A DNA stretch of 64,000 nt, taken from positions 310,001 to 374,000 of the forward strand of contig NZ_FNFE01000003.1 in the NCBI RefSeq assembly GCF_900100335.1, written 5' to 3'. The translations under genes and the position numbers were made by a program. The notes beneath the pieces are model-generated. The model was given only the letters and a program-made list of their open reading frames with translations. It was not told the DNA's origin and searched no databases. Shown one piece after another: positions 52,488-61,211 of this stretch (position 1 is its first letter; each line of letters opens with the position of its first letter). The DNA comes from Natronorubrum texcoconense (GTDB taxonomy: Archaea > Halobacteriota > Halobacteria > Halobacteriales > Natrialbaceae).

Positions 52488-53807
52488 CTAGTCCCAGTTG
52501 TGCAGCGCGTCCCGGAAGATGTCTTCGGCGTCGTCTTTCGTCACCGGCCGCGGATTACAGCGCAGCAGGCGCTGCTGGGTCTCGACGGTCTGGGTCGCCA
52601 GCCAGTCGATGTCTTCCTCGGTGACTCCGGCGAGTTCCTCGAGTCCGCTCGGGATCACGTTCAGATCCTGCTGGAGTCGAACGAACTCCTGTCTGGCCTG
52701 ATCGGCGGCCTCTCGGGTCCCCATTCCGTCGGTGTCGGCTCCGAGCATGTTCGCGACCTCGACGAACCGTTCGGGGTCGCTGGCGACGTTGTAGCCGAGC
52801 GTACTCGCCGGCGTCAAGACGGCGATGGTCTCGCCGTGGTAGGTGTGATACCGGTTGCCGACGGGGTAGGCCATCGCGTGGGCGAGGCTCGCCCCGGCCG
52901 TCAGCCCGGCGATTGCACCGAACAACGCTCCCTTGAGCATCCCCGCGCGCGCCTCGAGGTTGTCCCCGTTGTGGACCGCCGTCCGGACGTTTCCGGACAG
53001 CAGTTCGATCGCTTTCACCGAGAACATCTCGGTGAGTTCGGTTCGGCCGGCGTAGACGGGTCGGGACTCCGGGTTCGAGGCCCGCAGGAGTCCGTCGAAG
53101 GGGTGAGTCGTGTAGCCCTCGATGGCGTGACCCAGCGCGTCCATCGCCGACTTGGCGGTGATCTCGGGCGGCAGCGTCGTCGTGAACGTCGGATCGAGGA
53201 CGGCCGCGTCGGCCCGGATGTGATTGCTCGAGATCCCCTCCTTGATCTCCTTCTCCTCGACGGAGAGGATGGCGACGGGCGAGATTTCGGCCCCCGTGCC
53301 CGCCGTCGTCGGCATGAGCACCAGCGGCGGCCCGGAGTCGGTCAGCGCCTCGCCTTCGCCCGTCGGTTCGGCGATGTAGTCGAGCACCTGCCCGCCGTTG
53401 GCGATCACCGCGCGGGTCGTCTTCGCCACGTCGATACAGCTTCCGCCGCCGAAGCCGACGTAGAAGTCGTAGCCGTCCTCGCCTTCGTTCTCGCGAACGA
53501 ACTCGATGCAGCCGTCGACGTTCTCGATCGTCGGCTCGCGTTCCGCGCCGTCCCAGACCGTGACGTCGTAGCCCGCGTCCTCGAGGTGGTCCGTCACCCG
53601 ACCGACGTGGCCGATGTCGACCAGTTCCTCGTCGGTGACGACGAGCCCGTGTGGATCGTCGTCGGCGCTGACGCCGAGGTCGGCGAGCTGGAACGCCAAC
53701 TCCTCGACGGCGTCCCGTCCACACCTGATCTGGGGCATCTGCAGGTGCCAGACCGTCTCCGGCTGGAGTTCGTGTTCGGGCGCGGAGACGGAGCGTTCGT
53801 AGCTCAT
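52488..53807 (-). CDS. Iron-containing alcohol dehydrogenase
   Basis: A 439-residue group III dehydrogenase, closest in layout to hydroxyacid-oxoacid transhydrogenase. FYVGFGGGSCIDVAKTTRAV is the NAD-binding glycine motif. MPTTAGTGAEISPVAIL and SAMDALGHAIEGYTTH carry metal ligands, with SLAHAMAYPVGNRYHTYHGE supplying the remaining His ligands. A central insert (240-275) is longer than usual. It lies one base upstream of nothing but follows the lactonase-like gene by one base, so both are co-transcribed. An alcohol or 2-hydroxyacid is the likely substrate. Confidence 0.91.
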   Translation of the reverse strand: MSYERSVSAPEHELQPETVWHLQMPQIRCGRDAVEELAFQLADLGVSADDDPHGLVVTDEELVDIGHVGRVTDHLEDAGYDVTVWDGAEREPTIENVDGCIEFVRENEGEDGYDFYVGFGGGSCIDVAKTTRAVIANGGQVLDYIAEPTGEGEALTDSGPPLVLMPTTAGTGAEISPVAILSVEEKEIKEGISSNHIRADAAVLDPTFTTTLPPEITAKSAMDALGHAIEGYTTHPFDGLLRASNPESRPVYAGRTELTEMFSVKAIELLSGNVRTAVHNGDNLEARAGMLKGALFGAIAGLTAGASLAHAMAYPVGNRYHTYHGETIAVLTPASTLGYNVASDPERFVEVANMLGADTDGMGTREAADQARQEFVRLQQDLNVIPSGLEELAGVTEEDIDWLATQTVETQQRLLRCNPRPVTKDDAEDIFRDALHNWD

Positions 53808-53808
53808 C

Positions 53809-54615
53809 TCACTGCCCCCAGCCGTCTCGGATCTCCTCGAACTGGTCGCTGTCGTGGCCGTAGACGACCTGGGCGTCGTGGCGACGCTCGAGTTCCTTGA
53901 TTCGCTGGAGGCTCTCGAACCACTCCGTCTTCCCCCAGAGGAGCTGGGCACCGAGGGGGATCTCGTCCTCGAAGTTCTCCGCTCGATAGAGTTGGTCGCC
54001 GGTGATAACGACGGTTCCGTCGCCATCGAGGTGCATCACGGTCCCAGTCAGTCCCGGCGTGTGGCCGGGGAATCGGACGAATTCGATGTCTTCGAAGTGT
54101 TCCTCCCGGTTCTGGTGGAGGACCTGCCAGTTGAGGTCGTGGTCGAAGTCGTCCAGGATGTACGCGCCGCTTCCCTTGTCGGTCTTCGCGCTGTAGTAGG
54201 CGTACTTGAGCTCCTTCTCGTGGACGAAAATCGGCACGTCGGTGCCGTCGAAGAACTCCAGCCCGCCGGCGTGATCGAGGTGGAGGTGGGACTGGAACAC
54301 GTAGTCGATGTCGTCGATACTGTAGCCCGCCTTCTCGAGGTCGTCGTCGAGCCGGTGTTCGTCGGCGTCGTACGGGTAGAACGCCTGCAACAGCCCTTCC
54401 GGCCAGTGGCCCTCGAGCGCCTCGTGGTGGTTTCCGGTGTCCCAGAGGATCGTTCCCTCCGGGTGATCGATGACGAGGCTCCAGACGGGGATCTCGTCGT
54501 AGTCTACGTCCGGATTCGGTTCGTCGTGCGTGCCGAGGGTGTGGCCCTCGAGCATGTAGTTCTGGTCGCACTCGAGTCCCCCGCGATAGAGGACGTCGAC
54601 CGTCGCGTTTACCAT
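53809..54615 (-). CDS. AHL-lactonase-like metallo-beta-lactamase-fold hydrolase
   Basis: A 268-residue metallo-hydrolase. SHLHLDHAGG is the H-x-H-x-D-H metal site, HTPGLTGTVMHLDG and VVITGDQLYR give the later ligands, and VVYGHDSDQFEEI the last His. The WDTGNHHE and FQSHLHLDHAGGL context fits the N-acyl-homoserine lactonase-like group. The ATG at 54615 (MVNATVDVLYRGG) is preferred over 54675. It lies one base upstream of the iron alcohol dehydrogenase; a lactone opened here would give a hydroxyacid for that enzyme, which is an inference. Confidence 0.87.
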   Translation of the reverse strand: MVNATVDVLYRGGLECDQNYMLEGHTLGTHDEPNPDVDYDEIPVWSLVIDHPEGTILWDTGNHHEALEGHWPEGLLQAFYPYDADEHRLDDDLEKAGYSIDDIDYVFQSHLHLDHAGGLEFFDGTDVPIFVHEKELKYAYYSAKTDKGSGAYILDDFDHDLNWQVLHQNREEHFEDIEFVRFPGHTPGLTGTVMHLDGDGTVVITGDQLYRAENFEDEIPLGAQLLWGKTEWFESLQRIKELERRHDAQVVYGHDSDQFEEIRDGWGQ

Positions 54616-54729
54616 TGTATTGACACCTCGAGTCCCTACACCAGTTTCGATCAAAAGGGTTTGTGCCTCGTTCACACACAGTCACGACGGCGAAGACGTT
54701 CGGAGACCGATCGAAGAGCACCCCACGGC

Positions 54730-55971
54730 TCACTGCATCAACAGCAGCGGGCCGATGAGGACGCCCATCAGGTGCACGCGTCGCGCCCGAAACCGGATCG
54801 GGACCATCCCGACCGCAGCGGCGACGGCGAAGACGAGAATCCCAACGGGGCCGGTAAAGAGATACGAGAGGACACAGAGGAGGCCGAGGACGCCCACCGA
54901 AATCTTCCAGTACGCCATCGTCCCGACGATTTCGAGGTAGGCGTCCCCGACGACGATCACGAGCGCGAACCCGAACAGGCCGGCGAGGACGACGCCCGCG
55001 AGCAGAATCGGTAACTCGAGGGGCGCGTTCACGTTTTCGAAGGCGACCATCACGCCGGTTCGGGGCTGGCCGATGGCGACCAGCGCGAAGAGCGCGAAGA
55101 TCGTATTCGCCGTATCCACGCCGCTGGTCGCCACGATATAGCCTCGATCGCCGGACTGCCCGGGAACGAGGACGAGAACCGCGACGGCGGCGATCGCGGC
55201 CGAGATACCCGGGATGTACCCCACCACGGCACCCGCGAGCGCGCCGGCGAGCGCCGTCGCACCGACGAGCCACCGGGGCATCGCGATCGGTTCGTCGTAC
55301 TGCGGCGGCACGCCACCGCCGCGAATCGCGTCGATCAACACCGGCGCGCCGAAGAGTCCCGCGAAGAGCGGCGCGAGCATCCCGCCGGCCTCGAGCGGCG
55401 CGTCCGGCGAGAGATCGAGCGTGAGCAGTCCCAGCGCGGCCGCGAGGAGAAAGGAGACGACGCCGCCGACTCGAGCGCGCCAGGTGTACTCCGAGGCGAC
55501 CAGTGCGACGACGACCATCGCTAACAGGAGCGCCAAGTTGTCCCGAATCGTCGGATAGGCGGCCGTCACGCCCCACGTGATCGGCAGAGCCAGTGGGACC
55601 GCCAGCAGGACGGCGAGGACGCTCCCGAGCGCGGAGAGTCGGATCGCCTCGTAGCCGCGGCCCTCGAGCACCATCCGATGGCCCGGCAGCGCGGTCACGG
55701 CCATCTCGGCGTCGGGCACCCCGAGCGCCATCGCGGGGACCGCGTTGAGGAAGGTGTGAACGACGCCTGCGGCGAGCATCGCACAGCCGACGAACAGCGG
55801 CTCGCCGGGGATCGACGGCGCGAAGCCCGCGAGCAAGAGCGCGAAGTTGTTCGCGTGAAGTCCAGGTACGAGCCCGCTGCAACTCCCCAGTAGCGCCCCG
55901 GCCAGCACCCAGCCGAGCAACTGGAGCGTCAGCGTCGGATCCGCGACGAACTCGACCGGGGTGATGGCCAT
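54730..55971 (-). CDS. TctA-like (DUF112) membrane transporter
   Basis: A 413-residue polytopic protein with about eleven helices, related to the large permease of tripartite tricarboxylate transporters. GALLGSCSGLVPGLHANNFA and AGAVVGYIPGISAAIAAVAV are two copies of the G-x-x-x-G-x-x-P-G-[IL] signature, reflecting the duplicated fold. SGVDTANTIFALFALVAIGQ is the conserved later motif. No small TctB or binding TctC gene is next to it, as in the archaeal stand-alone type. It is upstream of the lactonase-like gene on the same strand. Confidence 0.88.
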   Translation of the reverse strand: MAITPVEFVADPTLTLQLLGWVLAGALLGSCSGLVPGLHANNFALLLAGFAPSIPGEPLFVGCAMLAAGVVHTFLNAVPAMALGVPDAEMAVTALPGHRMVLEGRGYEAIRLSALGSVLAVLLAVPLALPITWGVTAAYPTIRDNLALLLAMVVVALVASEYTWRARVGGVVSFLLAAALGLLTLDLSPDAPLEAGGMLAPLFAGLFGAPVLIDAIRGGGVPPQYDEPIAMPRWLVGATALAGALAGAVVGYIPGISAAIAAVAVLVLVPGQSGDRGYIVATSGVDTANTIFALFALVAIGQPRTGVMVAFENVNAPLELPILLAGVVLAGLFGFALVIVVGDAYLEIVGTMAYWKISVGVLGLLCVLSYLFTGPVGILVFAVAAAVGMVPIRFRARRVHLMGVLIGPLLLMQ

Positions 55972-56051
55972 CGGACTGTCTGGCCGCGGCTTCACTGAAA
56001 AAGTCTCAGTTCCAACCGTCGGAACGCCTCGGTCCCGACCGTTCGAACACC

Positions 56052-56780
56052 CTACGCGGACGCGACGAACGGTCGCTCGTCCGCGAGGTCGAACAGCGGA
56101 ACGACGTCGGTCACCGCGTAGTGCTCGAGCATCGAGTGGAGTTCCGCGAACGTCTTCGTCTCGGTCGCGCCGGCCTCGAGCAAGTCGAGATAGCGCTCGC
56201 CGACGACCGGTACGTCGGCCCCGACGAAGTACGGCTTCATCGCGTCCAGCGTGTCGCGGTGGGCGGCGTAGGCGTCCGTATCGATCTCGTACGCCTCGAG
56301 CATCGTTCGGGGGACCTCGATCCCGCAGTGCTCGCAGGCCTCTTCGAACGACGTGTACTCGCCGAAGCAGTCCCAGGCGTCGATCCGGAGGTCGTCGCTT
56401 TCGGTCGACTCGAGGAACGACGCGACCCGGTCGGAGAGATCGTGTCGGAACTCGAGCGCCTCGCTTGCGATGCGGGCACGGCCCTCGAACTGGACGAAAT
56501 CGAAGTACTCGCCGTTGTAGGTAAGTATCGACTCGCCGCCTCGCGCGTCGAGCCAGTCTACCGTCCGTTCGACGAGATCGAGTTCGGCCGCGGGACCCCG
56601 GCCCTCGCGGACGAACACCTCGTGTTCGATCGGCGCGTCCGGATCGGGTTGGTAGGCACAGCACAGCGAGAACAGTTCGAACTGGTCCGGGTTCTGGAAG
56701 TCCGGCTTCCGGTCCGCCTCGAGTTGTGGATTGATCGTCTCGATATCGAATGCGAATCTGCCGGTCGTCACGATACTCAC
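56052..56780 (-). CDS. DEDD-type 3'-5' exonuclease-like protein
   Basis: A 242-residue RNase H-fold protein from a GTG start. Exo I is FAFDIETINPQLEAD (Asp and Glu metal ligands). Exo II is SILTYNGEYFDFVQFEGR. Exo III is LEHYAVTDVVPLFDLADE with the Y-x-x-x-D spacing of DEDDy enzymes. An internal CFGEYTSFEEACEHCGIEVP segment is a family-specific insert. A role in DNA or RNA proofreading or repair is inferred; no polymerase domain is attached. Confidence 0.82.
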   Translation of the reverse strand: MSIVTTGRFAFDIETINPQLEADRKPDFQNPDQFELFSLCCAYQPDPDAPIEHEVFVREGRGPAAELDLVERTVDWLDARGGESILTYNGEYFDFVQFEGRARIASEALEFRHDLSDRVASFLESTESDDLRIDAWDCFGEYTSFEEACEHCGIEVPRTMLEAYEIDTDAYAAHRDTLDAMKPYFVGADVPVVGERYLDLLEAGATETKTFAELHSMLEHYAVTDVVPLFDLADERPFVASA

Positions 56781-56913
56781 CCTATCGAACCGGTTCGTGA
56801 AAAAATACGCCGGTCACACCCGCAGCCGGATCGCTCCCGATAACCGAACGACTCGAGTACGAGTTACGGACGGCTCACTGCCGTTTCGCGGCCTTCGACG
56901 GGCGCTTTCGCGG

Positions 56914-56956
56914 GCGACAGCTGTCGCTGTCGCGTACGGCGTCGAAGAAAAATTGG
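56914..56956 (-). terminator. Ribosomal operon terminator region
   Basis: On the minus strand, about 30 bases after the L12 stop, CCCAATTTTTCTTCG provides a T-tract for archaeal termination. A perfect palindrome GCGACAGCTGTCGC (56914-56927) follows about 20 bases further on. Confidence 0.55.
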
Positions 56957-56983
56957 GATCGTGCGAAGTCGTCGCGTCGCGAC

Positions 56984-57331
56984 TTAGCCGAAGAGTTCGC
57001 CGAGGCCCTCGCCGCCGGCGTCGTCGTCCTCGTCCTCGTCGTCGTCCGTCGTGTCCGGGACGTCGCTGGTCTCTTCGACCTCTTCGTCGTCGCCATCGTC
57101 GCCTGCGGCCGCACCGGCCGCGGCGCCGCCTGCGGCGGCTCCGGCAGCGGGTGCGACGGCGGCCTCCGAAACTGCCTCGTCGATGTCGACGTCCTCGAGT
57201 GCGGCGACGAGCGCCTTGACTCGGGATTCTTCGACGTCGACGCCGGCAGCGTCGAGTACGTTCGTCAGGTTGTCTTCGTTGAGCTCTTCGTCCGCTTCGT
57301 TCAGGATGAGTGCAGCGTAAACGTATTCCAT
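56984..57331 (-). CDS. rpl12: 50S ribosomal protein L12 (P1)
   Basis: A 115-residue archaeal P1/L12 stalk protein that recruits translation factors. The N-terminal dimer domain is [41 protein letters not shown] mobile Ala/Gly hinge follows, then an acidic tail, ending [11 protein letters not shown] strong Shine-Dalgarno-like GGAGGA lies just before the start, unlike the leaderless genes around it. It is the third gene of L1-L10-L12, 21 bases after L10. Confidence 0.97.
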   Translation of the reverse strand: MEYVYAALILNEADEELNEDNLTNVLDAAGVDVEESRVKALVAALEDVDIDEAVSEAAVAPAAGAAAGGAAAGAAAGDDGDDEEVEETSDVPDTTDDDEDEDDDAGGEGLGELFG

Positions 57332-57352
57332 TGTTGTATCCTCCAGTTGTGA

Positions 57353-58405
57353 TTAGCCGAACATTGCGCCGAGTCCTTCGCCACCGCCAGCGTCGTCGTC
57401 GTCATCGTCGTCTTCGTCGTCGGCGGCGTCGGCGGCGTCGGCCTCAGCATCGGTGTCTTCGTCTGCCGATTCGTCGTCGGTCTCAGCGTCCGCTGCCGGT
57501 TCGGCGGCGGGCGCTTCGACACCCTGCAGCTCCTCGGGCAGGGCCTCCTCGTCGTCGATCTGAGCCGCGAGCGCACGCAGCTGTGCGTCGGCTTTGGAGA
57601 CGAGGTCGGGCATCAGGTCTTCGTCCTCGATCGCGGCGTGCAGGCCGAGGCTCTTGGCCTCGCCCGTCGCCTTCGAGATGAGCGTCGGCGCGGTCGCCGC
57701 GGTCGGGTAGCTCGCGTTGATCGAGAGGTTGCGAGCGCGAGCGGCGGCCGTCGCCACGTCGCTCTCGTAGGCCTCGACGTCGATGTCGAGGTCCTCGGGG
57801 TCGAACAGCACGCCGTCGGCGATGACGGCGCGAAGGTCGAGACCGACCTCCTTGGGCTCGATCCCGAGCTCGTTGAGGACGTTCGAGAGGTCTGCGGAGA
57901 CCTCTTCGCCGGCCTCGAGGACCGTCGAGTCCTCCATGACCTGAATCGAACCGTCCTCGATGCGCGCGTTCGCGCCGATACCCTGCAGTTCGCCGACGAA
58001 CGGACCCGGATCGACACCGGTGTCACCCTCGGGAACGACGATGTCGTTCGGGGCGACCTCTCCCTCGTTGATCGGTGCCGGCGTCTTCGACGCCTCGAGC
58101 TCCTTGTAGAGGGTAAATGGGTTGTCGTTCGTGCCGACGAGACCGACCTGTCCCTCGATGTGAGAGACGAGTTCGTCGAGCCCGGCGTCTTCCAGCGCGT
58201 GGACCTGCAGCGTGTTGCGGCTGACGCGCAACTCGGCGGTGCCGTGCAGGTCGCGACGCATGTCCTGGAGCTGTTTGCTCGGAATGCCGGTGATACCGAC
58301 GATGCCGACGCTCTCGTAGCTCTCGATGAGCTCCGCGAGTTCGTCGACCTCCTCTTTCTTCCACTGTGGAAGGTTCTCGGTCTTGCGTTCAGCCTGTGCG
58401 CTCAT
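57353..58405 (-). CDS. rpl10: 50S ribosomal protein L10 (P0)
   Basis: A 350-residue archaeal L10/P0 that anchors L12 dimers to the GTPase centre. The rRNA-binding part includes [40 protein letters not shown] and [20 protein letters not shown]. The P0 insertion domain with [20 protein letters not shown] follows. The long acidic C-terminus repeats the EGLGAMFG end seen in L12. It begins one base after the L1 stop and has a GGAGGT Shine-Dalgarno sequence. Confidence 0.97.
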   Translation of the reverse strand: MSAQAERKTENLPQWKKEEVDELAELIESYESVGIVGITGIPSKQLQDMRRDLHGTAELRVSRNTLQVHALEDAGLDELVSHIEGQVGLVGTNDNPFTLYKELEASKTPAPINEGEVAPNDIVVPEGDTGVDPGPFVGELQGIGANARIEDGSIQVMEDSTVLEAGEEVSADLSNVLNELGIEPKEVGLDLRAVIADGVLFDPEDLDIDVEAYESDVATAAARARNLSINASYPTAATAPTLISKATGEAKSLGLHAAIEDEDLMPDLVSKADAQLRALAAQIDDEEALPEELQGVEAPAAEPAADAETDDESADEDTDAEADAADAADDEDDDDDDDAGGGEGLGAMFG

Positions 58406-58406
58406 G

Positions 58407-59039
58407 TTAGACTACCTCCTGAGACGGTCCCATCGTCGTCTTTACGTAGACGCCATCGATGTTCTGTGGACCTTTCTCGAGGTCGGCGTGCAGGCGTCGC
58501 AGGATGACGTCGATGTTGGCGGCGACGTCTTCGGCGTCCATCTCCTCGGATCCGACGAGCGTGTGGAACGTTCGTCGGTCCCGGGAGCGAAGCTGCACAG
58601 TGTTCTTGAGTCTGTTGACGGTCTCGACGACGTCGTCGTCGGGGCCGAGCGGGTCCGGCATCTTCCCCCGGGGACCGAGAATGGTACCCAGGTGCCGGGC
58701 GATATCTTGCATCATCGCCTCTTCGGCGATGAAGAAGTCCGTCTCGTCCGCCATATCTTTGGCTTCGTCGTCGTCCAGATCGGCCACGTCGTCCTCCGAG
58801 AGAACCTCGTCCGCTGCCTCTTCGGCGCGGACGGCGGTTTCACCCTCGGCGATAACGACGATACGGGTTTCCTGGCCGGTTCCGGACGGCAGGACGATAG
58901 ACTCGTCAACTCGATTCGACGGTTCGTTGAGGTCGAGATCGCGCAGATTGATCGCGAGGTCGACCGTCTCGGTAAAGTTCCGATCGGGTGCCTCGTCGAG
59001 TGCGCGCGCGACTGCTGTTTCTATATCCGAATCTGCCAT
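58407..59039 (-). CDS. rpl1: 50S ribosomal protein L1
   Basis: A 210-residue L1 protein of the ribosomal L1 stalk; in archaea it also represses its own operon. [20 protein letters not shown] and [20 protein letters not shown] are the RNA-binding N-terminus. [16 protein letters not shown] is the family hallmark. [20 protein letters not shown] and the closing [14 protein letters not shown] are present. A GGAGGTGA Shine-Dalgarno sequence precedes the ATG. L11 is not in front of it, the arrangement described for Halobacterium. Confidence 0.97.
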   Translation of the reverse strand: MADSDIETAVARALDEAPDRNFTETVDLAINLRDLDLNEPSNRVDESIVLPSGTGQETRIVVIAEGETAVRAEEAADEVLSEDDVADLDDDEAKDMADETDFFIAEEAMMQDIARHLGTILGPRGKMPDPLGPDDDVVETVNRLKNTVQLRSRDRRTFHTLVGSEEMDAEDVAANIDVILRRLHADLEKGPQNIDGVYVKTTMGPSQEVV

Positions 59040-59132
59040 CGTTCACCTCCGTAGTACGCAGGAGTGCTCCTACGGGTCAGTGAAACAGGCAATGCCTGTC
59101 TCCCTTGAACGAAATGCCATGGCAAACTTAAA
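59040..59132 (-). promoter_or_regulatory. L1 operon promoter and structured leader
   Basis: Read on the minus strand, TTTAAGTTT (59124-59132) is a TATA box that puts the start near 59102, giving a leader of about 63 bases. The leader holds the palindrome ACAGGCATTGCCTGT (59085-59099), an AGGAG/CTCCT hairpin and the GGAGGTGA Shine-Dalgarno. Archaeal L1 operons are known to be repressed by L1 binding an RNA hairpin; which element is bound here is an inference. Confidence 0.65.
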
Positions 59133-59262
59133 CCCGTCGAACTGGCTTCCGTACGGTCCGCCGCGACCGTTGAACCGGGCGGAGCCTCGAGTTCTTTTCA
59201 CGGGAGACGTAGATTACCATTGACCGAAAATACTATTGGAGATGAGAGTATACCGTTCGTAT

Positions 59263-59868
59263 ATGGGGCCAGTAGATTTATATGGTGTCAATGGGGCGGT
59301 ACTTGAGTCAATCGGCCATTTCGCCACGACCGATATTGGACTCGAGACGTATCAGGCGTTGAGCGCACTGGAGCGAGCGGGAGTTCACGTCGCTGTAACG
59401 CTCGTCGTCGCGATGGTCGCCCTCGGATTGCTCCAGAACTTCGGCCCGCAAACGGTGACGAAGTGCCGTCGAAGTCCGGTGATCTCGATCTGTATCGGCG
59501 CGCCGAGCCTCCTGGTTATCGGCGCCGTCGTGAGCACGGGCTATCTGATCATCGGAACGAGTCTCGGGACGTTCTTCGGTATCGTGTTGGTCGCCGTCGG
59601 GCTGACGATTATCCCCGTCCTGACGATCGCCGGCTTCGTCGCGATCGGTCAGTCGATCGCTTCCCGATTCGGTCGCCACCAGCTGTGGATCGGCGTCGTC
59701 GTCGCGAGCCTGCTCAGCGGCCTCGTCGGCCTCTCCGTGCTCGCGACCGTCGTCGCAGTCCTGTTTGCCGGCTCGCTCGGCACCGGTAGCGCCATTCGCG
59801 TCATGCGAGGCGCCGGCGGCTCGACCCACCCCAGCGAGCGAACCGTCCCGCCCGCGAATAAAATCTAG
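59263..59868 (+). CDS. Polytopic membrane protein of unknown function
   Basis: A 201-residue protein starting MGPVDLYGVNGAVLESIGHF. Four membrane helices lie at about 41-61, 74-95, 103-130 and 144-170, with a Gly/Ala/Val-rich character. The tail is polar (HPSERTVPPANKI). The ATG at 59263 lies about 27 bases after an AATACTAT box; an ATG at 59242 in frame is the alternative. It is divergent from the ribosomal operon. It resembles haloarchaeal bactofilin-associated or generic membrane proteins only in general shape. Confidence 0.68.
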   Translation: MGPVDLYGVNGAVLESIGHFATTDIGLETYQALSALERAGVHVAVTLVVAMVALGLLQNFGPQTVTKCRRSPVISICIGAPSLLVIGAVVSTGYLIIGTSLGTFFGIVLVAVGLTIIPVLTIAGFVAIGQSIASRFGRHQLWIGVVVASLLSGLVGLSVLATVVAVLFAGSLGTGSAIRVMRGAGGSTHPSERTVPPANKI

Positions 59869-59946
59869 GCTCCCGCCTCGGTTAGGCACACGATACTCGA
59901 GCGATTCGGCGCAAAGCGTTTTTCGACGCGGATCGAGACCGAGCGT

Positions 59947-60312
59947 ATGGCACCCAGCAGCCGATCTCCTCTCGAGTCAGTCTCGACGGTCCACTGGGTG
60001 GCCATCGCGCTGGCGCTCGTGACCGCCGTCATCCACCTGATACTCGGGGTCGGCTTTCTCCCCCACTGGATGGGCGTCGCCTTCCTCGTCGCGACCGCCG
60101 GCTTCGCACTCGGAATCGCGCTCGTCCTCCTCGACTACCGCCGACGGCTCGTCTACCTCCTCGGAATCCCTTTTACCGCTGGACAGGTGATCCTCTGGTA
60201 CACGGTCAATCAGCCGACCGGACTCGGCGACCTCACGGCCGCCGGCGTCGTCGACAAAGTCGCACAGCTCCTCCTGATCGTCGTCCTGGTGGTGCTCTAC
60301 CGCCGTGAGTAA
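59947..60312 (+). CDS. Four-helix membrane protein
   Basis: A 121-residue hydrophobic protein starting MAPSSRSPLESVSTVHWVAI. The helices are at about 15-35, 38-60, 66-85 and 96-117. YRRRLVYLLGIPFTAGQVIL, then WYTVNQPTGLGDLTAAGVVD, looks conserved. The stop lies three bases before the CDP-alcohol phosphotransferase ATG, so the two are very probably an operon. Function unknown; a role with lipid headgroup metabolism is suggested only by context. Confidence 0.75.
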   Translation: MAPSSRSPLESVSTVHWVAIALALVTAVIHLILGVGFLPHWMGVAFLVATAGFALGIALVLLDYRRRLVYLLGIPFTAGQVILWYTVNQPTGLGDLTAAGVVDKVAQLLLIVVLVVLYRRE

Positions 60313-60315
60313 CCC

Positions 60316-61071
60316 ATGACCGACGACTCGACGCTGGCCGTTCGGCGACGAACGCTCCCGCAGTGGGGTCGTCTCACCGCCGGCAACGCGGCGACCATCG
60401 CCCTCGCGCTCGTCGTACTCGAGATCGGATGGACTGCCGGCCCGTCTGCCGGCTTTCTGACCGCCGTCGGGCTGGTGGCGGTCCTCGAGTCGACGCTCTT
60501 CCTCGTCGTTGGCGAGCGTAGACACCACCCCGTCACGCTCGCGACGTGGGTCACGGTGGTCCGCGGCGCGGCCGTCGCGGTGCTCGCCGGCTTCGTCGTC
60601 GCGGGACCGCCAGCCGGAACGGGAATCGTCTCGTGGGTGCCGGCCGCGCTGTTCGCCGTCGCGGCGGCGCTAGATGCGATCGACGGGGTGCTCGCGCGGG
60701 CGACCGACAGCGTCACCGATCTCGGGGCGCGACTGGACGTCGAGATCGACGCGCTCGTCGTACTCGTGGGGACGATCGTCGCCGTCGTCGACGGCGCACT
60801 CCCGTCCGTTTTCCTCGCCGTCGGCGCTGCGCGGTACCTCTTCGTCGCCGGCCAGTGGTGGCGAACTCACCGCGGCCGTCCCGTCTCCGCGCTCCCGCCG
60901 AATCGATTCCGTCGGCCCCTCGGGGCGCTCGCGATGCTTGCGATCTGGCTCGCGCTGGTTCCGGTTCTCGCCGAGACTGTTATGCGCGCGGTCGCGATCG
61001 CCGTGGCAGTCCCGTTCTTGGCGAACTTCTGTTGGGACTGGCTCGCCGTGTCCGAACGTATCGAGCCGTAA
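60316..61071 (+). CDS. CDP-alcohol phosphatidyltransferase family protein
   Basis: A 251-residue membrane enzyme that joins a CDP-activated alcohol to an acceptor alcohol. The family metal motif D-x2-D-G-x2-A-R-x8-G-x3-D-x3-D is fully present: Asp120, Asp123, Gly124, Ala127, Arg128, Gly137, Asp141, Asp145. About six membrane helices surround it. It is the second gene of the small operon from 59947 and is followed at 140 bases by the MDR dehydrogenase. The acceptor is unknown (inositol phosphate, glycerol phosphate or another). Confidence 0.88.
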   Translation: MTDDSTLAVRRRTLPQWGRLTAGNAATIALALVVLEIGWTAGPSAGFLTAVGLVAVLESTLFLVVGERRHHPVTLATWVTVVRGAAVAVLAGFVVAGPPAGTGIVSWVPAALFAVAAALDAIDGVLARATDSVTDLGARLDVEIDALVVLVGTIVAVVDGALPSVFLAVGAARYLFVAGQWWRTHRGRPVSALPPNRFRRPLGALAMLAIWLALVPVLAETVMRAVAIAVAVPFLANFCWDWLAVSERIEP

Positions 61072-61211
61072 CTGCTCGAGACGCACGTCGAAACGCCCAC
61101 CTACAGCAGTCGGTCGGCCGGACCGCGACGGTCCGTACCGGCTGTACGGACTCCATACCCCACGTCGTCGGTACAAACGACCAAGTGGCGGCCCGTGGAA
61201 GTCGCGCCAGC

